Below are positions 8,141 to 17,338 of a stretch of DNA of 36,030 nucleotides, piece by piece; the stretch's first letter is position 1; every line of letters starts with the position of its first letter. The notes below the pieces were generated by a model. That model saw only the letters and a list, made by a program, of their open reading frames with translations. It was not told the DNA's origin and made no database searches. Location of the stretch: the NCBI RefSeq assembly GCF_012927415.1, contig NZ_JABBPF010000057.1, positions 1-36,030 of the forward strand, read 5' to 3'. The DNA is from Polaromonas sp. (GTDB lineage: Bacteria > Pseudomonadota > Gammaproteobacteria > Burkholderiales > Burkholderiaceae_C). A program made the translations under genes and the position numbers.

Positions 8141-8908
8141 GTGAACTCCAACCCCCGGCAAATCAAACTCCTTGAAGTCGTGCGCACCCACGGCTCGGCA
8201 TCGGTCGAGCAGCTGGCCGATCAGCTGGAGGTGACGCTGCAAACGGTTCGGCGCGATGTTCAGCGTCTGGCTGACGCCGGGCTGCTGACCCGCTTCCACG
8301 GCGGCGTGCGGGTGCCCAGTTCCACCGTCGAGAACCTTGCGCACCAGCAGCGCGAAAGCCTGAACGCCGAAGGCAAAGCGCGCATTGCACGCGCTGTGGC
8401 AAATCAGGTGCCCAACGGCTGCTCGCTGATCCTCAACATTGGCACCACCACCGAGGCGATTGCCAAAGCCCTGCTACGCCATAAGGGGCTGCGGGTCATT
8501 ACCAACAACATCAACGTGGCGGCCATCCTGTGCGACAACCCAGACTGCGAGGTGATCGTCGCCGGCGGTGTGGTCCGGCCGCGCGACCGCGGCATTGTGG
8601 GCGAGGCGGCGGTCGATTTCATTCGCCAGTTCAAGGTAGACATTGCACTGATCGGCATTTCCGGCATTGAAGCTGACGGCTCGCTGCGCGACTTCGACTA
8701 CCGCGAGGTCAAGGTGGCGCAGACCATCATTGCGCATGCCCGCGAGGTCTGGCTGGCCGCCGATGGCAGCAAGTTCAACCGGCCGGCCATGGTCGAGCTG
8801 GCCCGGCTGCCTCAGATCGACCGGCTTTTCACCGATCAGCCGCCACCCGAGCCTTTTCCCGCCCTGCTCGCCGAATCCGGCGTCCGCTGCGACATCGCAC
8901 TGGACTGA
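8141..8908 (+). CDS. glpR: DeoR-family glycerol-3-phosphate regulon repressor
   Basis: 255 residues from the GTG at 8141 ([14 protein letters not shown]), preferred because relatives begin this way; a TTG six codons upstream (8123) is in frame. The N-terminal DeoR helix-turn-helix includes [18 protein letters not shown] and [12 protein letters not shown]. The C-terminal sugar-phosphate sensor domain includes [11 protein letters not shown] and [17 protein letters not shown]. GlpR represses glp genes until it binds glycerol 3-phosphate. It stands between the remnant importer (divergent) and glpK (same strand, 62 bp downstream). Confidence 0.92.
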   Translation: MNSNPRQIKLLEVVRTHGSASVEQLADQLEVTLQTVRRDVQRLADAGLLTRFHGGVRVPSSTVENLAHQQRESLNAEGKARIARAVANQVPNGCSLILNIGTTTEAIAKALLRHKGLRVITNNINVAAILCDNPDCEVIVAGGVVRPRDRGIVGEAAVDFIRQFKVDIALIGISGIEADGSLRDFDYREVKVAQTIIAHAREVWLAADGSKFNRPAMVELARLPQIDRLFTDQPPPEPFPALLAESGVRCDIALD

Positions 8909-8970
8909 CGTCAGCGCCAACGCCAACGCGAGTTCCCGGCCTTCCCCGCGATTTTTTTACCTTTTATGCC

Positions 8971-10464
8971 ATGACCTATCTGCTCGCACTCGACCAGGGC
9001 ACCTCCAGTTCCCGCAGCATTGTCTTTGATGAAGACGGCCGTATCGTGGCGCAGGCCCAGCAGGAATTGCCGCAAATATTCCCCCGGCCCGGCTGGGTCG
9101 AGCACGACCCGATGGAAATCTGGCGCGGCCAGCTGGCCACCGCCCGCCAGGCCCTCGGCATGGCGGGGCTGAAGGCGAGCGAGATTCGCGCCGTCGGCAT
9201 CACCAACCAGCGAGAAACCACCGTCGTCTGGCATCGCAAGACCGGCCAGCCGCTTCATCATGCCATCGTCTGGCAGGACCGGCGGGCTGAAGCCACCTGT
9301 GCCCAGTTGCGCGAGCAGGGCCATGAGGCGCTGATCCAGTCCAGAACCGGCCTGCTGATCGACGCCTATTTCTCCGGCACCAAGCTGAAATGGCTGCTCG
9401 ATCATGTGCCCGGCGCCCGGGCGCAGGCCGATCGCGGCGAGCTCGCCTTTGGCACCATCGACAGCTGGCTGATCTGGCAGCTGACCGGCGGCGCGGTGCA
9501 TGCCACGGATGTCAGCAACGCGTCGCGCAGCATGTTGTTCAATGTGCACACCAACCAGTGGGATGACGAACTGCTGGCGCTGCTGGACATACCCGCATCG
9601 CTCATGCCAATAGTCAAGCCGTCCAGCGCCCACTTCGGCGAAATCAGGCCCGATCTGCTGGGCCACGGCATCGCCATTGGCGGCGTTGCCGGTGACCAGC
9701 AAAGCGCGCTGTTTGGCCAAGCCTGCTTCAAGGCCGGCATGGCCAAGAACACCTATGGCACTGGCTGCTTCATGCTGATGCATACCGGCAACCAGTTCCA
9801 GCTGTCGCGCAACGGCCTGCTTACTACCAGTGCTGCGCAAACCACCGCGCAAACCGAATTTGCCATGGAAGGCAGCGTATTTGTCGGCGGCGCCGTGGTG
9901 CAGTGGCTGCGCGACGGCTTGAATGCCATCAAGGGCAGCGCCGAAGTTGAGGCGCTGGCCCAAAGCGTGCCCGACTCGGGCGGCGTGATGATGGTGCCGG
10001 CCTTTACCGGCTTGGGCGCGCCCTACTGGAAACCGGAGGCCCGCGGCACTATCACGGGCCTGACACGCGGCACCACGGTGGCCCAAGTGGCGCGCGCGGC
10101 GCTGGAAAGCATTGCTTACCAGAGCGCGGCGTTGCTGCTGGCCATGAGCCGCGATGCGGTCGCCGCCGGCGCCGCGCCCGTGGCCGAACTGCGGGTCGAT
10201 GGCGGCGCCTGCGTCAACGATCTGCTGATGCGGTTCCAGGCCGACCTGCTGGGCATCCCGGTGATCCGGCCGGCGGTGACTGAAACGACTGCGCTAGGCG
10301 CAGCATATCTGGCGGGACTGTCCAGCGGCGTGTATCGCAATACCGACGAGTTAGCCAATTTGTGGCAGGCCGAACGCACCTTCATGCCGACGCTCGGCGC
10401 CGAACGCGCCGCTGGCCTGATGGCGCAATGGGAGCATGCCGTGCGGCAGACGGTGCTCAAGTAA
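8971..10464 (+). CDS. glpK: glycerol kinase
   Basis: 497 residues, full length for GlpK. It phosphorylates glycerol to sn-glycerol 3-phosphate with ATP in the cytoplasm, feeding GlpD. FGGY-kinase motifs are visible: [10 protein letters not shown] at the N-terminus, [38 protein letters not shown] and, near the C-terminus, [19 protein letters not shown]. It appears intact, in contrast to the importer genes beside it. The ATG at 8971 is used; the ribosome-binding site is weak. Likely co-transcribed with glpR. Confidence 0.97.
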   Translation: MTYLLALDQGTSSSRSIVFDEDGRIVAQAQQELPQIFPRPGWVEHDPMEIWRGQLATARQALGMAGLKASEIRAVGITNQRETTVVWHRKTGQPLHHAIVWQDRRAEATCAQLREQGHEALIQSRTGLLIDAYFSGTKLKWLLDHVPGARAQADRGELAFGTIDSWLIWQLTGGAVHATDVSNASRSMLFNVHTNQWDDELLALLDIPASLMPIVKPSSAHFGEIRPDLLGHGIAIGGVAGDQQSALFGQACFKAGMAKNTYGTGCFMLMHTGNQFQLSRNGLLTTSAAQTTAQTEFAMEGSVFVGGAVVQWLRDGLNAIKGSAEVEALAQSVPDSGGVMMVPAFTGLGAPYWKPEARGTITGLTRGTTVAQVARAALESIAYQSAALLLAMSRDAVAAGAAPVAELRVDGGACVNDLLMRFQADLLGIPVIRPAVTETTALGAAYLAGLSSGVYRNTDELANLWQAERTFMPTLGAERAAGLMAQWEHAVRQTVLK

Positions 10465-10490
10465 ACCGGCATACTGCCCAGCAGCCTCGG

Positions 10491-10506
10491 CGGCAATCCG
10501 TTGCCG
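10491..10506. terminator. possible hairpin after glpK
   Basis: CGGCAA-TCCG-TTGCCG forms a perfect 6-bp stem with a 4-base loop 27 bp after the glpK stop codon. Only a short T-run (four T) follows, about 9 bases further on, so it is a weak terminator candidate at best. Confidence 0.3.
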
Positions 10507-10553
10507 GATGCAGGTTTTCAAAACCCGCCGGATTTTCATCACACACCAGGACC

Positions 10554-11393
10554 ATGAACTCCAAAACCCCAGACAGCAATATTGAACACGTCGCCTTCAT
10601 AGGTGGCGGCAACATGGCCAGCGCCATCATTGGCGGGCTGCTCAAACGCGGTATGGCCGCCAGCCAGATTCAAGTGGTCGAGCCTTTTGCCGAACAGCAG
10701 GCCAGACTTACGCAGCAGTTCCAGGTGGCCGTAAGCGCCTCTCCCGATGCGTCGCTGGCTCGCGCCAGCCTGGTCGTCTGGGCCATCAAGCCGCAAACTT
10801 TCAGGGAAGCTGCGGGGCAGGCCAGCGCGCATGTCCGGACGGCCCTGCACCTGAGCGTGGCCGCTGGCATCCGTTCCGACAGCATTGCCCGCTGGCTGTC
10901 CACCGAGCGCGTGGTGCGCGCCATGCCCAATACGCCGGCGCTGGTTGGTTTGGGTATGACCGCCCTCTTTGCCCGCCCAGCCGCGACGCCGGCAGACCGG
11001 CAAACCGTGGAGCGGGTGGTCCAGACCACGGGCGACTATCTTTGGCTGCGCCAGGAAGAACAGCTCGATGCCGTAACCGCCCTGTCGGGCTCGGGCCCGG
11101 CCTATGTGTTTTACTTCCTTGAAGCCATGATCCAGGCCGGTACCGACATGGGTTTGAGCCGCGAACAAGCCCACCAACTGGCGGTCGGGACTTTTGTCGG
11201 CGCCTCGGCGCTGGCCCGGCAGTCCGAAGAGCCGCCCGAAGTGCTGCGCGCCCGTGTGACGTCCAAAGGCGGCACGACTTACGCAGCCCTCACGCGCATG
11301 GACCAAGACGGCGTGCAGCAGCATTTCATCAGCGCCATTCACGCAGCCCGCCAGCGCGCCAGTGAGCTGGGAGATGAATTCGGCACCACTTAA
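10554..11393 (+). CDS. proC: pyrroline-5-carboxylate reductase
   Basis: 279 residues from the ATG at 10554 (MNSKTPDSNIEHVAFIGG), with AGGA a few bases upstream. A longer open frame overlapping glpK is not credible. The enzyme makes proline from 1-pyrroline-5-carboxylate with NAD(P)H. The N-terminal Rossmann motif is IGGGNMASAIIGGLL; the dimerisation domain has LSGSGPAYVFYFLEA and TSKGGTTYAAL, conserved in ProC. Length matches the family. It lies 89 bp after glpK and is probably a separate unit. Confidence 0.96.
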   Translation: MNSKTPDSNIEHVAFIGGGNMASAIIGGLLKRGMAASQIQVVEPFAEQQARLTQQFQVAVSASPDASLARASLVVWAIKPQTFREAAGQASAHVRTALHLSVAAGIRSDSIARWLSTERVVRAMPNTPALVGLGMTALFARPAATPADRQTVERVVQTTGDYLWLRQEEQLDAVTALSGSGPAYVFYFLEAMIQAGTDMGLSREQAHQLAVGTFVGASALARQSEEPPEVLRARVTSKGGTTYAALTRMDQDGVQQHFISAIHAARQRASELGDEFGTT

Positions 11394-11394
11394 G

Positions 11395-11458
11395 ATTTTC
11401 ATTGAAAACAATCGCTTGTTCAATGAGTACTGCTGGTTATAGCTATGCTTTTAATAGC
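11395..11458 (-). repeat. degenerate copy of a GCTAT-stem dispersed repeat
   Basis: Just after the proC stop codon a GCTAT (11442-11446) / ATAGC (11454-11458) stem is flanked on its left by a tail with CGCTTGTTCAATGAG. Read on the minus strand, this resembles the dispersed repeats common in Comamonadaceae (stem, then GC-rich tail). It is a diverged copy with no coding role. Confidence 0.45.
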
Positions 11459-11646
11459 GTCTGATTCCCTTTTCACTGCCACCCTCGATCGTTCGCAAAT
11501 GTTTTTTTCACGCTTGAAAGAGTCAGTCAACCGACTCCCGCGCCCGGGCGTTAACAAATCACGAACGTGACGCCTGGAGCCAGCCACACCGCTGGGAAAC
11601 TTGGCAGCATGCGCGTAGGTACTTTTCCAACACTCCGGAGTTCGTC

Positions 11647-11901
11647 ATGAAAAAATTTCTGTCCATCCTCGCCAGCGCCGCTGTTCTCGCCATGCCTTTG
11701 GCCGTGATCTCCACTCCAGCGGCCGCCCAGACCCCCGCCGCACCAATGGCCGCACCTGCCGCACCTGCCGCAGCGCCAATGGCAGCACCTGCCGAAAAAG
11801 CTGCAACACCGGTCAAAGCAAAATCCAAGGCAAAAGCCAAAGCAAAATCCAGGTCAAAAGCCAAAATGGCTAAAAAAGCGGCTCCTGCCGCTGCAAAGTA
11901 A
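11647..11901 (+). CDS. small secreted Ala/Pro/Lys-rich protein
   Basis: 84 residues. Residues 1-27 form a textbook signal peptide (MKKFLSILASAAVLAMPLAV, then a likely cut after PAAA). The mature part has two low-complexity halves: an Ala/Pro segment with repeated AAPMAAPA units (about 28-52) and a Lys/Ala/Ser segment with repeated KAKSKAK units (about 56-80), giving a very basic C-terminus. The architecture recalls acid-shock (Asr-like) and other periplasmic basic proteins, but no conserved domain is seen and the function is unknown. A GGAG ribosome-binding site precedes the ATG and a strong terminator follows. Confidence 0.75.
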   Translation: MKKFLSILASAAVLAMPLAVISTPAAAQTPAAPMAAPAAPAAAPMAAPAEKAATPVKAKSKAKAKAKSRSKAKMAKKAAPAAAK

Positions 11902-11948
11902 GCTGATCTACACTTCATTGGCCTGGCTCCGCCAGCCGGTTGAGATTC

Positions 11949-11978
11949 AAAAAGCCCGCGTTACGCGGGCTTTTTTTT
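11949..11978. terminator. bidirectional rho-independent terminator
   Basis: An 11-bp perfect stem (AAAAGCCCGCG / CGCGGGCTTTT) with a TTA loop is followed by further T residues on the plus strand, and A residues precede it. It ends the small secreted-protein gene and can also stop ubiA transcription from the opposite side. Confidence 0.93.
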
Positions 11979-12034
11979 GGGCGTGACTATGGCTGGCAAG
12001 CAGCTGCCAGCCTGCTGCACAGCGCTCACTCTCG

Positions 12035-12907
12035 TCAACGCCCCCAGTAAGACAGGAAAATGCCCACGAATACCGTGAAACCCAGCCAGTGATTGAGGCG
12101 AAAGGCCTTGAAGCAATCATCGCGCGCCCGTCGGCGGATCAGCCAGCCATGCCACAGCGCCTGCAGCAAAGCCACAAAAAATGCTATCAAATAAATAGCT
12201 GACGGCAACCGATATGCAAGGACGAGAGCCCAAATGGACAGAAAAACCAGGTAAAAGAGCATGATCCCGGCTACGTCAAAGCGCCCGAGCGTGATGGCAG
12301 ACGTTTTCATGCCGATCCGCAGGTCGTCGTCACGGTCCACCATGGCGTATTCAGTGTCATAAGCGAGCACCCAGAACAGGTTGCCCAGCAACAAAATCCA
12401 GGCCAGCAAGGGCACACGGGACTGAACTGCAGCAAAAGCCATGGGAATTCCAAAGCTGAAAGCCACGCCGAGCACTGCCTGCGGCATGGCGACATAACGC
12501 TTGGCAAACGGGTAAATCAGCGTGACCAGCAGCGCGGCAAACGACCAGGCGATGGTGACCGCGTTGGTGGACAGAACCAGACCAAAGGCCAGCAACGCCA
12601 GCAGCGCTCCCAAGCCCAGTGCAGCCCTCACTGACAACGCACCGCTGGTGACGGGCCGCCGGGCAGTGCGCATGACGTGGCGATCAAACTCCCGGTCGGC
12701 TACATCGTTGACGCAGCAGCCCGCGCTGCGCATCAAAAAAGTTCCCAGCGTAAACACCGCCACCAGGCGCCAGCCAGGAAAACCATGCGAAGCGACCCAC
12801 AAGGCCGACAGGGTCGGCCACAGCAGTAACAGCCAGCCGGCCGGCCGGTCCCAGCGGATCAATTCAAGGTAGAGCGAAAGTTTGCGCTTGGCGTCGGCGA
12901 CATTCAT
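12035..12907 (-). CDS. ubiA: 4-hydroxybenzoate polyprenyltransferase
   Basis: 290 residues from the ATG at 12907 (a TTG two codons upstream is possible). UbiA attaches the polyprenyl chain to 4-hydroxybenzoate in ubiquinone synthesis, in the inner membrane. The two Asp-rich motifs are present: [20 protein letters not shown] and [13 protein letters not shown]. Multiple hydrophobic helices fit the usual eight to nine membrane segments. A dispersed-repeat sequence (12180-12237) is embedded in frame in a late membrane helix ([15 protein letters not shown]) without breaking the gene. Confidence 0.95.
   Translation of the reverse strand: MNVADAKRKLSLYLELIRWDRPAGWLLLLWPTLSALWVASHGFPGWRLVAVFTLGTFLMRSAGCCVNDVADREFDRHVMRTARRPVTSGALSVRAALGLGALLALLAFGLVLSTNAVTIAWSFAALLVTLIYPFAKRYVAMPQAVLGVAFSFGIPMAFAAVQSRVPLLAWILLLGNLFWVLAYDTEYAMVDRDDDLRIGMKTSAITLGRFDVAGIMLFYLVFLSIWALVLAYRLPSAIYLIAFFVALLQALWHGWLIRRRARDDCFKAFRLNHWLGFTVFVGIFLSYWGR
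12180..12237 (+). repeat. dispersed GCTAT-stem repeat inside ubiA
   Basis: GCTAT (12183-12187) and ATAGC (12195-12199) form the stem, followed by a tail ending GAGAGCCCAAATGG. This matches the stem-plus-tail layout of Comamonadaceae intergenic repeats as I recall them (stem, GC-rich middle, AGAGGCCAAAT-like end). Here it lies inside a coding region and is translated in frame on the opposite strand. Confidence 0.5.
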
Positions 12908-12948
12908 CGTCAAAAAAATCAGGCAGGGCCAAGGCTAAATCGGGGTAT

Positions 12949-13470
12949 TCAGTCTTCGAGCAGGGAGCGCAGCATCCAGGCGGCTTGTTCGTGCACCGTC
13001 AGGCGCTGGGTCAGCAGGTCTGCCGTCGGCTGGTCATTGGCCTTGTCGGCCAGCGGAAATAAACCGCGCGCGGTGCGCGCCACGGCTTCATGGCCCTGCA
13101 CCAGGATGCGCACCATTTCAAGCGCCTTCGGCGGCGTCGCGGGGACGTCCGGTACCGAAGCCAGCTGGCTGAACTGCGCGTAGGAACCGGGGGCCGGATG
13201 CCCCAGCGCGCGAATTCGCTCGGCCACCGGGTCCACCGCATTCCACAGCTCGGTGTACTGCGTCATGAACATGGTGTGCAGGGCGTTGAACATCGGCCCC
13301 GTCACATTCCAGTGAAAGTTGTGCGTCGTAAGGTACAGCGTATAAGTGTCGGCGAGCAGGCGGCTGAGCCCCTGGGCAATGGCTGCACGGTCTTTTTCGT
13401 TGATGCCGATGTTGATGGCGGGCGCCGATGAGGCAGGTGAAACTGAGGATGGGACAGAAGTTTGCGTCAT
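12949..13470 (-). CDS. dps: Dps-family DNA-binding ferritin-like protein
   Basis: 173 residues from the ATG at 13470 (MTQTSVPSS), preceded by AAGGAAAA as ribosome-binding site; the frame extends 29 codons upstream without support. Dps forms a 12-mer that oxidises and stores iron and shields DNA under oxidative stress. The ferroxidase-site region is clear: THNFHWNVTGPMFNALHTMF followed by DPVAERIRALG. It lies 132 bp downstream of oxyR on the same strand; dps is an OxyR target in many bacteria, but I see no clear OxyR site here. Confidence 0.94.
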   Translation of the reverse strand: MTQTSVPSSVSPASSAPAINIGINEKDRAAIAQGLSRLLADTYTLYLTTHNFHWNVTGPMFNALHTMFMTQYTELWNAVDPVAERIRALGHPAPGSYAQFSQLASVPDVPATPPKALEMVRILVQGHEAVARTARGLFPLADKANDQPTADLLTQRLTVHEQAAWMLRSLLED

Positions 13471-13602
13471 GATTTTCCTTTCAGGAATTGGGTTGGACAG
13501 TATGCACTTTACGGAGTCAAGCCGGATGCAACAACAGCGCGCCGCTATCCGCCTCACCGCCTCCCGCGCGAGGCCAATGCGATGGCGCGCTCATTGACCT
13601 CC

Positions 13603-14586
13603 TCACGACAGGCGCGAGACGCCTGGCAGTTCGCAGGCGTAGATCGCGTTGCGCAGCGCGGCGATGGCTTCGTAACGTGTAAAACTGCGGCGCCAGGCCA
13701 GCACCACGCGCCGGGTCGGCACATGGCCTTCAAAGGGCAGGTATTTGATGAACGAGGCTTGACCGGCGACTGAATCGTCTTTGCCGGTGCTGCCTTTTTT
13801 TGCCGCTGATTGTTCCGCGAGCGCTTCTTTCGGAACGCCCAGGCGCGGCACCAGCGTGATACCCATGCCGGCGGCCACCATGTGCTTGATCGTTTCCAGC
13901 GACGATCCTTCAAAGCTCTTGCTGATGCCCTCGGCACTGCTGGAGAAACGCGCAAACTCGGGGCAGACTTCCAGCACATGGTCCCGAAAGCAGTGGCCGG
14001 TGCCCAGCAACAGCATGGTTTCCTTTTTCAGCTCTTCGGCCGTTACACTGTTGCGCGCGGCGAGCGGGTGACTACCTGGAACTGCCGCCATGAAAGGCTC
14101 GTCGTAAAGTGGGGCAATCGCTAGATTGGCGTCGGGAAAGGGTTCGGCCAGAATCGCGCAATCAATTTCACCCGTGCGCAACTCCTCGAGCAGCTTGACG
14201 GTAAAGTTTTCCTGCAATATCAGCGGCATCTGAGGCGTATGCGCGATGATCTGGCGCACCAGATCGGGCAGCAGATAGGGACCTATTGTATAAATCAGGC
14301 CGAGCCGCAAGGCGCCAGCGAGCGGGTCTTTGCCGCGCCGGGCAATCTCGCGGATGTTGTCGGCCTGCTCCAGCACGCTTTGCGCTTGGCGCACGATTTC
14401 TTCGCCCAAGGGCGTGACGGTGATTTCGTTCGCATTGCGCTCAAACAGCTTGACCTGGAGTTCTTCCTCCAGTTTCTTGATCGCCACGCTGAGCGTGGGC
14501 TGCGAGACGTGGCAGGCCTCGGCACCCTTGCCAAAGTGCTTCTCTCGCGCCACGGCGACGATGTATTTGAGTTCGGTCAGCGTCAT
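13603..14586 (-). CDS. oxyR: LysR-type hydrogen peroxide regulator OxyR
   Basis: 327 residues from the ATG at 14586 (MTLTELKYIVAVA); an upstream in-frame extension is unlike the family. The winged helix-turn-helix is at the N-terminus (KGAEACHVSQPTLSVAIKKL). The two redox-sensing cysteines are in the conserved block GTGHCFRDHVLEVC, equivalent to Cys199 and Cys208 of E. coli OxyR, and PFEG, a family block, is near the C-terminus. A Lys/Ser/Gly-rich insert (about residues 267-282) precedes it. It is followed by dps. Its upstream neighbour is the RiPP cluster rather than recG. Confidence 0.95.
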   Translation of the reverse strand: MTLTELKYIVAVAREKHFGKGAEACHVSQPTLSVAIKKLEEELQVKLFERNANEITVTPLGEEIVRQAQSVLEQADNIREIARRGKDPLAGALRLGLIYTIGPYLLPDLVRQIIAHTPQMPLILQENFTVKLLEELRTGEIDCAILAEPFPDANLAIAPLYDEPFMAAVPGSHPLAARNSVTAEELKKETMLLLGTGHCFRDHVLEVCPEFARFSSSAEGISKSFEGSSLETIKHMVAAGMGITLVPRLGVPKEALAEQSAAKKGSTGKDDSVAGQASFIKYLPFEGHVPTRRVVLAWRRSFTRYEAIAALRNAIYACELPGVSRLS

Positions 14587-14853
14587 GGGGTGATTGTGCG
14601 GCTTTTCTCTAAGTGATGACTGACCGAAACGGATGAGGGCGCATGCAGTTCTGCCGCATTCCTCTTTGCTGAAGTCAAATTCAGCTAACCCCTGCATCTT
14701 TCATCAATTGGAAAAATAACGCTGAGCCATCAAAACAAATTCCAGAAATTTCTTTCAACTCCCCAACAACGGGCCAGCTAACCCGGCGCCAACTAGGCGG
14801 CGCAAGGCACAACTCTCAAGGGTACACAGACTGCTTTGGGAGTGGGCATCTAC

Positions 14854-17103
14854 CTAAAAGAAAACCGGAATCGGGTTCAGCTCATCTTCGCGCAGCGCTT
14901 GTGGCAGCCAGCCCATCTTGACAGGCACGTCATACAGGCGCCCTGGTGCAAAACGCGCCCAGAAATGCCGCAAGCCCGGCACCACCACCTTAACCACTGG
15001 CATCTTCACATCCGCGCGGGTTTGATCCAGAACCAGCATCTCCATGCCTTGCGCCTCAATGATGCTGCGGCAGTGACCAATGTCCTGCAGGAAGTCGCCG
15101 CTGTGCTGAACTGGATGATCGGTAAAACGCGTGAATGGCTGAGCGGGGTCGCCCACCAAATAAGGTTGATTGCTCACGGTCGCGTGCCGCAACCACGCCA
15201 GGGTTTCGTGATCCTCGATCGATAGCTCACCACCTTCGCCGGTATGCGCCATACCCAGCATCTGGTTCATTTCCGCAAAAGCGCGCTGCAAGGCGATGCG
15301 TGCATCTAGGTGACAGCCCAAGCCGACCACGATATGTTCTTCCTTGCCCTCCATCCGTTTTGAGACAGCTACGAATACCGGAATTCCCAAATCGGTGGTC
15401 AGGTCCAGGGCCCACATTTCGCGTTGGTAGTGCTGGCGATAGTGATCTGCAAGCACCAGAAGATACGGCTCCCCAAAAGTGTCGACCGCCACCGCGGGTT
15501 TAAGCAACCGGTTGTACCACCACATGGCCACGGCATCGCGCTCCACCAATTCAAAAAAGCCTTGCAGGATCGCTTCTTCCAGCGTGTTACCTGACGCGTT
15601 ACCGTTCGAACATCCCATGGAGTAGAAAGATTTATCCGTTTCAGTAGCAGAGGCGCGGAAATACACCAATTGTGTAGGAAGATATTTATGGCGCTGTGCT
15701 GTCAATGACCACAAAGGGGTCCAGTCAATCGGCGTCGACGCAGTTAACGGCGCAGGTACCTTATTAAAGTGTGAGATTTTCTGATTTAATATATCCCGGT
15801 TTGAATACTGCCACTCGCTGTATCGCATGACGTCATTGGGATGAATGGCTTCACCGTCGGGCCAGTCCTGGAATGCTCGCGTGACCCGCATTTCACCGCC
15901 GGTCAATTCACCGCTGTATCGCTCGACCGCTTCACACAGCGCACTCACCTTGGCCTGTACTTCCGACACACCCTTCCCTGCGCTGGCAGTGCGCAAGCCC
16001 TGTTTCAAGTGAACAAGCCGATCCATTTTGATGGCGTTGTTATGCCCCGCCATATAGACGTGAGCCAGCCCCTCGTCCCGGCGTACCGGTGCCAGCATCC
16101 GCACTACGCCCGTGATGGGGCTGACCAAGTGCAAGTATTTCTGCAGCGTCTTTTCCGGGGGAACGCTGCGGTGCCCACCATCGCGTACAAAGTTGGCCTT
16201 GCCCGGTTCCAGCAGCAGGGGCCGCATCTCCGGTATTTCCACGGTTCCGCAGGCTGGGCAATGTGGATGACGTACCAGCACATGGGTCTGCGACGCATAC
16301 GTTGGCCAATCGAGGCTCAGCACCTTGCCGGTGAGTTCAGTGTCCGCGCCAGACAGAAACTGCGCTGCAGCGACGGCGGCCATCTGGCACGCAGCAGCCT
16401 GTGTCGCAGGCAGAGCACCCAGCGCCGTCAAAGGCGGCCTACCCAGGCTATTTTTTTCCGCCGCAAACCGGTGCACTGCCCGATTGCGCATGAGGCGTTG
16501 GCTGAGGCACGCCCAGCATCCCGTTTCACCTGGCTGAAACAGCGGGCCCAGCCATAATTCGCGCCCGGTCGAGCGCACCAGAAGCCACGGACGATTGGCC
16601 TGTAGCGCCACCGCGTTGATTGCCGCCAGTTCATCCCGCAAATAATCATCCGTCAGCACCAACTGCAGGTCGGCGCCATCGAGCGGGCCGACGGCGACAC
16701 CCATGGCCTTGAGCGCCGGCACCATGGCCGTACCATCGGCTCCTCCAACGATCTGGACCGATACGCGCTTGCTGCGCAATGCCACCAATACAGCGTCAAC
16801 CTCGACCCCCGAGCCATGCCAAAACGCTGCCGCATCCCTCGGCATGTCCGGCATGGACTCAACGAGGTAGCCCTTGGCTTGCATGTCATTGAGCACGTAA
16901 TACACCTTGGCAGCATGAACCTGTCCCGCCAGCACATCCACGATCTCGTCTGCACTGCGCTGTCCATCAATCAAAGTGACAACCTTTTCATAGGTGCTGC
17001 CGTGCAATGCTTTTGCGGCCTCTTCAGACAGGATTAGCACTCCTTCCCCGGGGATAATTTCCACATGCAGATGGGCTTTAAAGGAAATTTTCTTGTTCAA
17101 CAT
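14854..17103 (-). CDS. fused TOMM cyclodehydratase (leader-binding/ThiF-like + YcaO)
   Basis: 749 residues. Residues about 10-85 resemble a PqqD-like RiPP recognition element that would bind the precursor leader. Residues about 105-290 form a ThiF/E1-like domain with two Cys pairs (C196/C199 in GCWAC and C282/C285 in HCPAC) that probably hold structural zinc. Residues about 330-749 are a YcaO domain with ATP-site motifs SAGKGVSEVQAKVSALCEAV (374-393) and GNASGNTLEEA...ELVERDA (501-524). The C-terminus is NPIPVFF, a shortened form of the Pro-rich tail important in azoline-forming YcaO enzymes. It should use ATP to cyclise Cys/Ser/Thr of the precursor to azolines. Last gene of the operon. Confidence 0.9.
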   Translation of the reverse strand: MLNKKISFKAHLHVEIIPGEGVLILSEEAAKALHGSTYEKVVTLIDGQRSADEIVDVLAGQVHAAKVYYVLNDMQAKGYLVESMPDMPRDAAAFWHGSGVEVDAVLVALRSKRVSVQIVGGADGTAMVPALKAMGVAVGPLDGADLQLVLTDDYLRDELAAINAVALQANRPWLLVRSTGRELWLGPLFQPGETGCWACLSQRLMRNRAVHRFAAEKNSLGRPPLTALGALPATQAAACQMAAVAAAQFLSGADTELTGKVLSLDWPTYASQTHVLVRHPHCPACGTVEIPEMRPLLLEPGKANFVRDGGHRSVPPEKTLQKYLHLVSPITGVVRMLAPVRRDEGLAHVYMAGHNNAIKMDRLVHLKQGLRTASAGKGVSEVQAKVSALCEAVERYSGELTGGEMRVTRAFQDWPDGEAIHPNDVMRYSEWQYSNRDILNQKISHFNKVPAPLTASTPIDWTPLWSLTAQRHKYLPTQLVYFRASATETDKSFYSMGCSNGNASGNTLEEAILQGFFELVERDAVAMWWYNRLLKPAVAVDTFGEPYLLVLADHYRQHYQREMWALDLTTDLGIPVFVAVSKRMEGKEEHIVVGLGCHLDARIALQRAFAEMNQMLGMAHTGEGGELSIEDHETLAWLRHATVSNQPYLVGDPAQPFTRFTDHPVQHSGDFLQDIGHCRSIIEAQGMEMLVLDQTRADVKMPVVKVVVPGLRHFWARFAPGRLYDVPVKMGWLPQALREDELNPIPVFF

Positions 17104-17267
17104 AGGGCTCTAACAATTGAAAGCACAACACCCTGGTTGGCTGCCAGGCATCCAGAAACAAACGGCCGCAGATCAACGTCAGAAAATGCCAGTGCACGTG
17201 CACGTGCAACATTCCTGCATTTCCCGCAGAGAAAAATGGGAACAATCCAATCGCTGCGTTAGCCATG

Positions 17268-17309
17268 CCCCTCGGCCGAAAGCAGGCTTATTGCTACTAA
17301 GCCGAGGGG
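17268..17309 (-). promoter_or_regulatory. stem-loop between precursor and cyclodehydratase genes
   Basis: CCCCTCGGC (17268-17276) and GCCGAGGGG (17301-17309) pair over 9 bp; an inner AGCA/TGCT pair can extend the structure. It lies 30 bp after the precursor stop codon in a 235-bp gap. No U-run follows on the minus strand, so it is more likely a processing, stability or partial-termination element that keeps precursor mRNA above enzyme mRNA, as seen in many peptide-antibiotic operons. Confidence 0.6.
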
Positions 17310-17338
17310 GAAACTAAAAGCTTAAAAAGTTTTTACAG

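Noticed and set aside
8911..10086. 391-codon open frame antisense to glpK
   Set aside because: It mirrors glpK codon structure, has low-complexity Gly/Ala/His-rich content and no family motifs; it is a shadow of the high-GC gene.
10362..10553. N-terminal extension of proC overlapping glpK
   Set aside because: It overlaps the conserved glpK C-terminus in another frame and has no ProC homology; the ATG at 10554 gives the family length.
17268..17309. Rho-independent terminator after the precursor gene
   Set aside because: The stem is good but no T-run follows on the coding strand; described instead as a processing or attenuation element.
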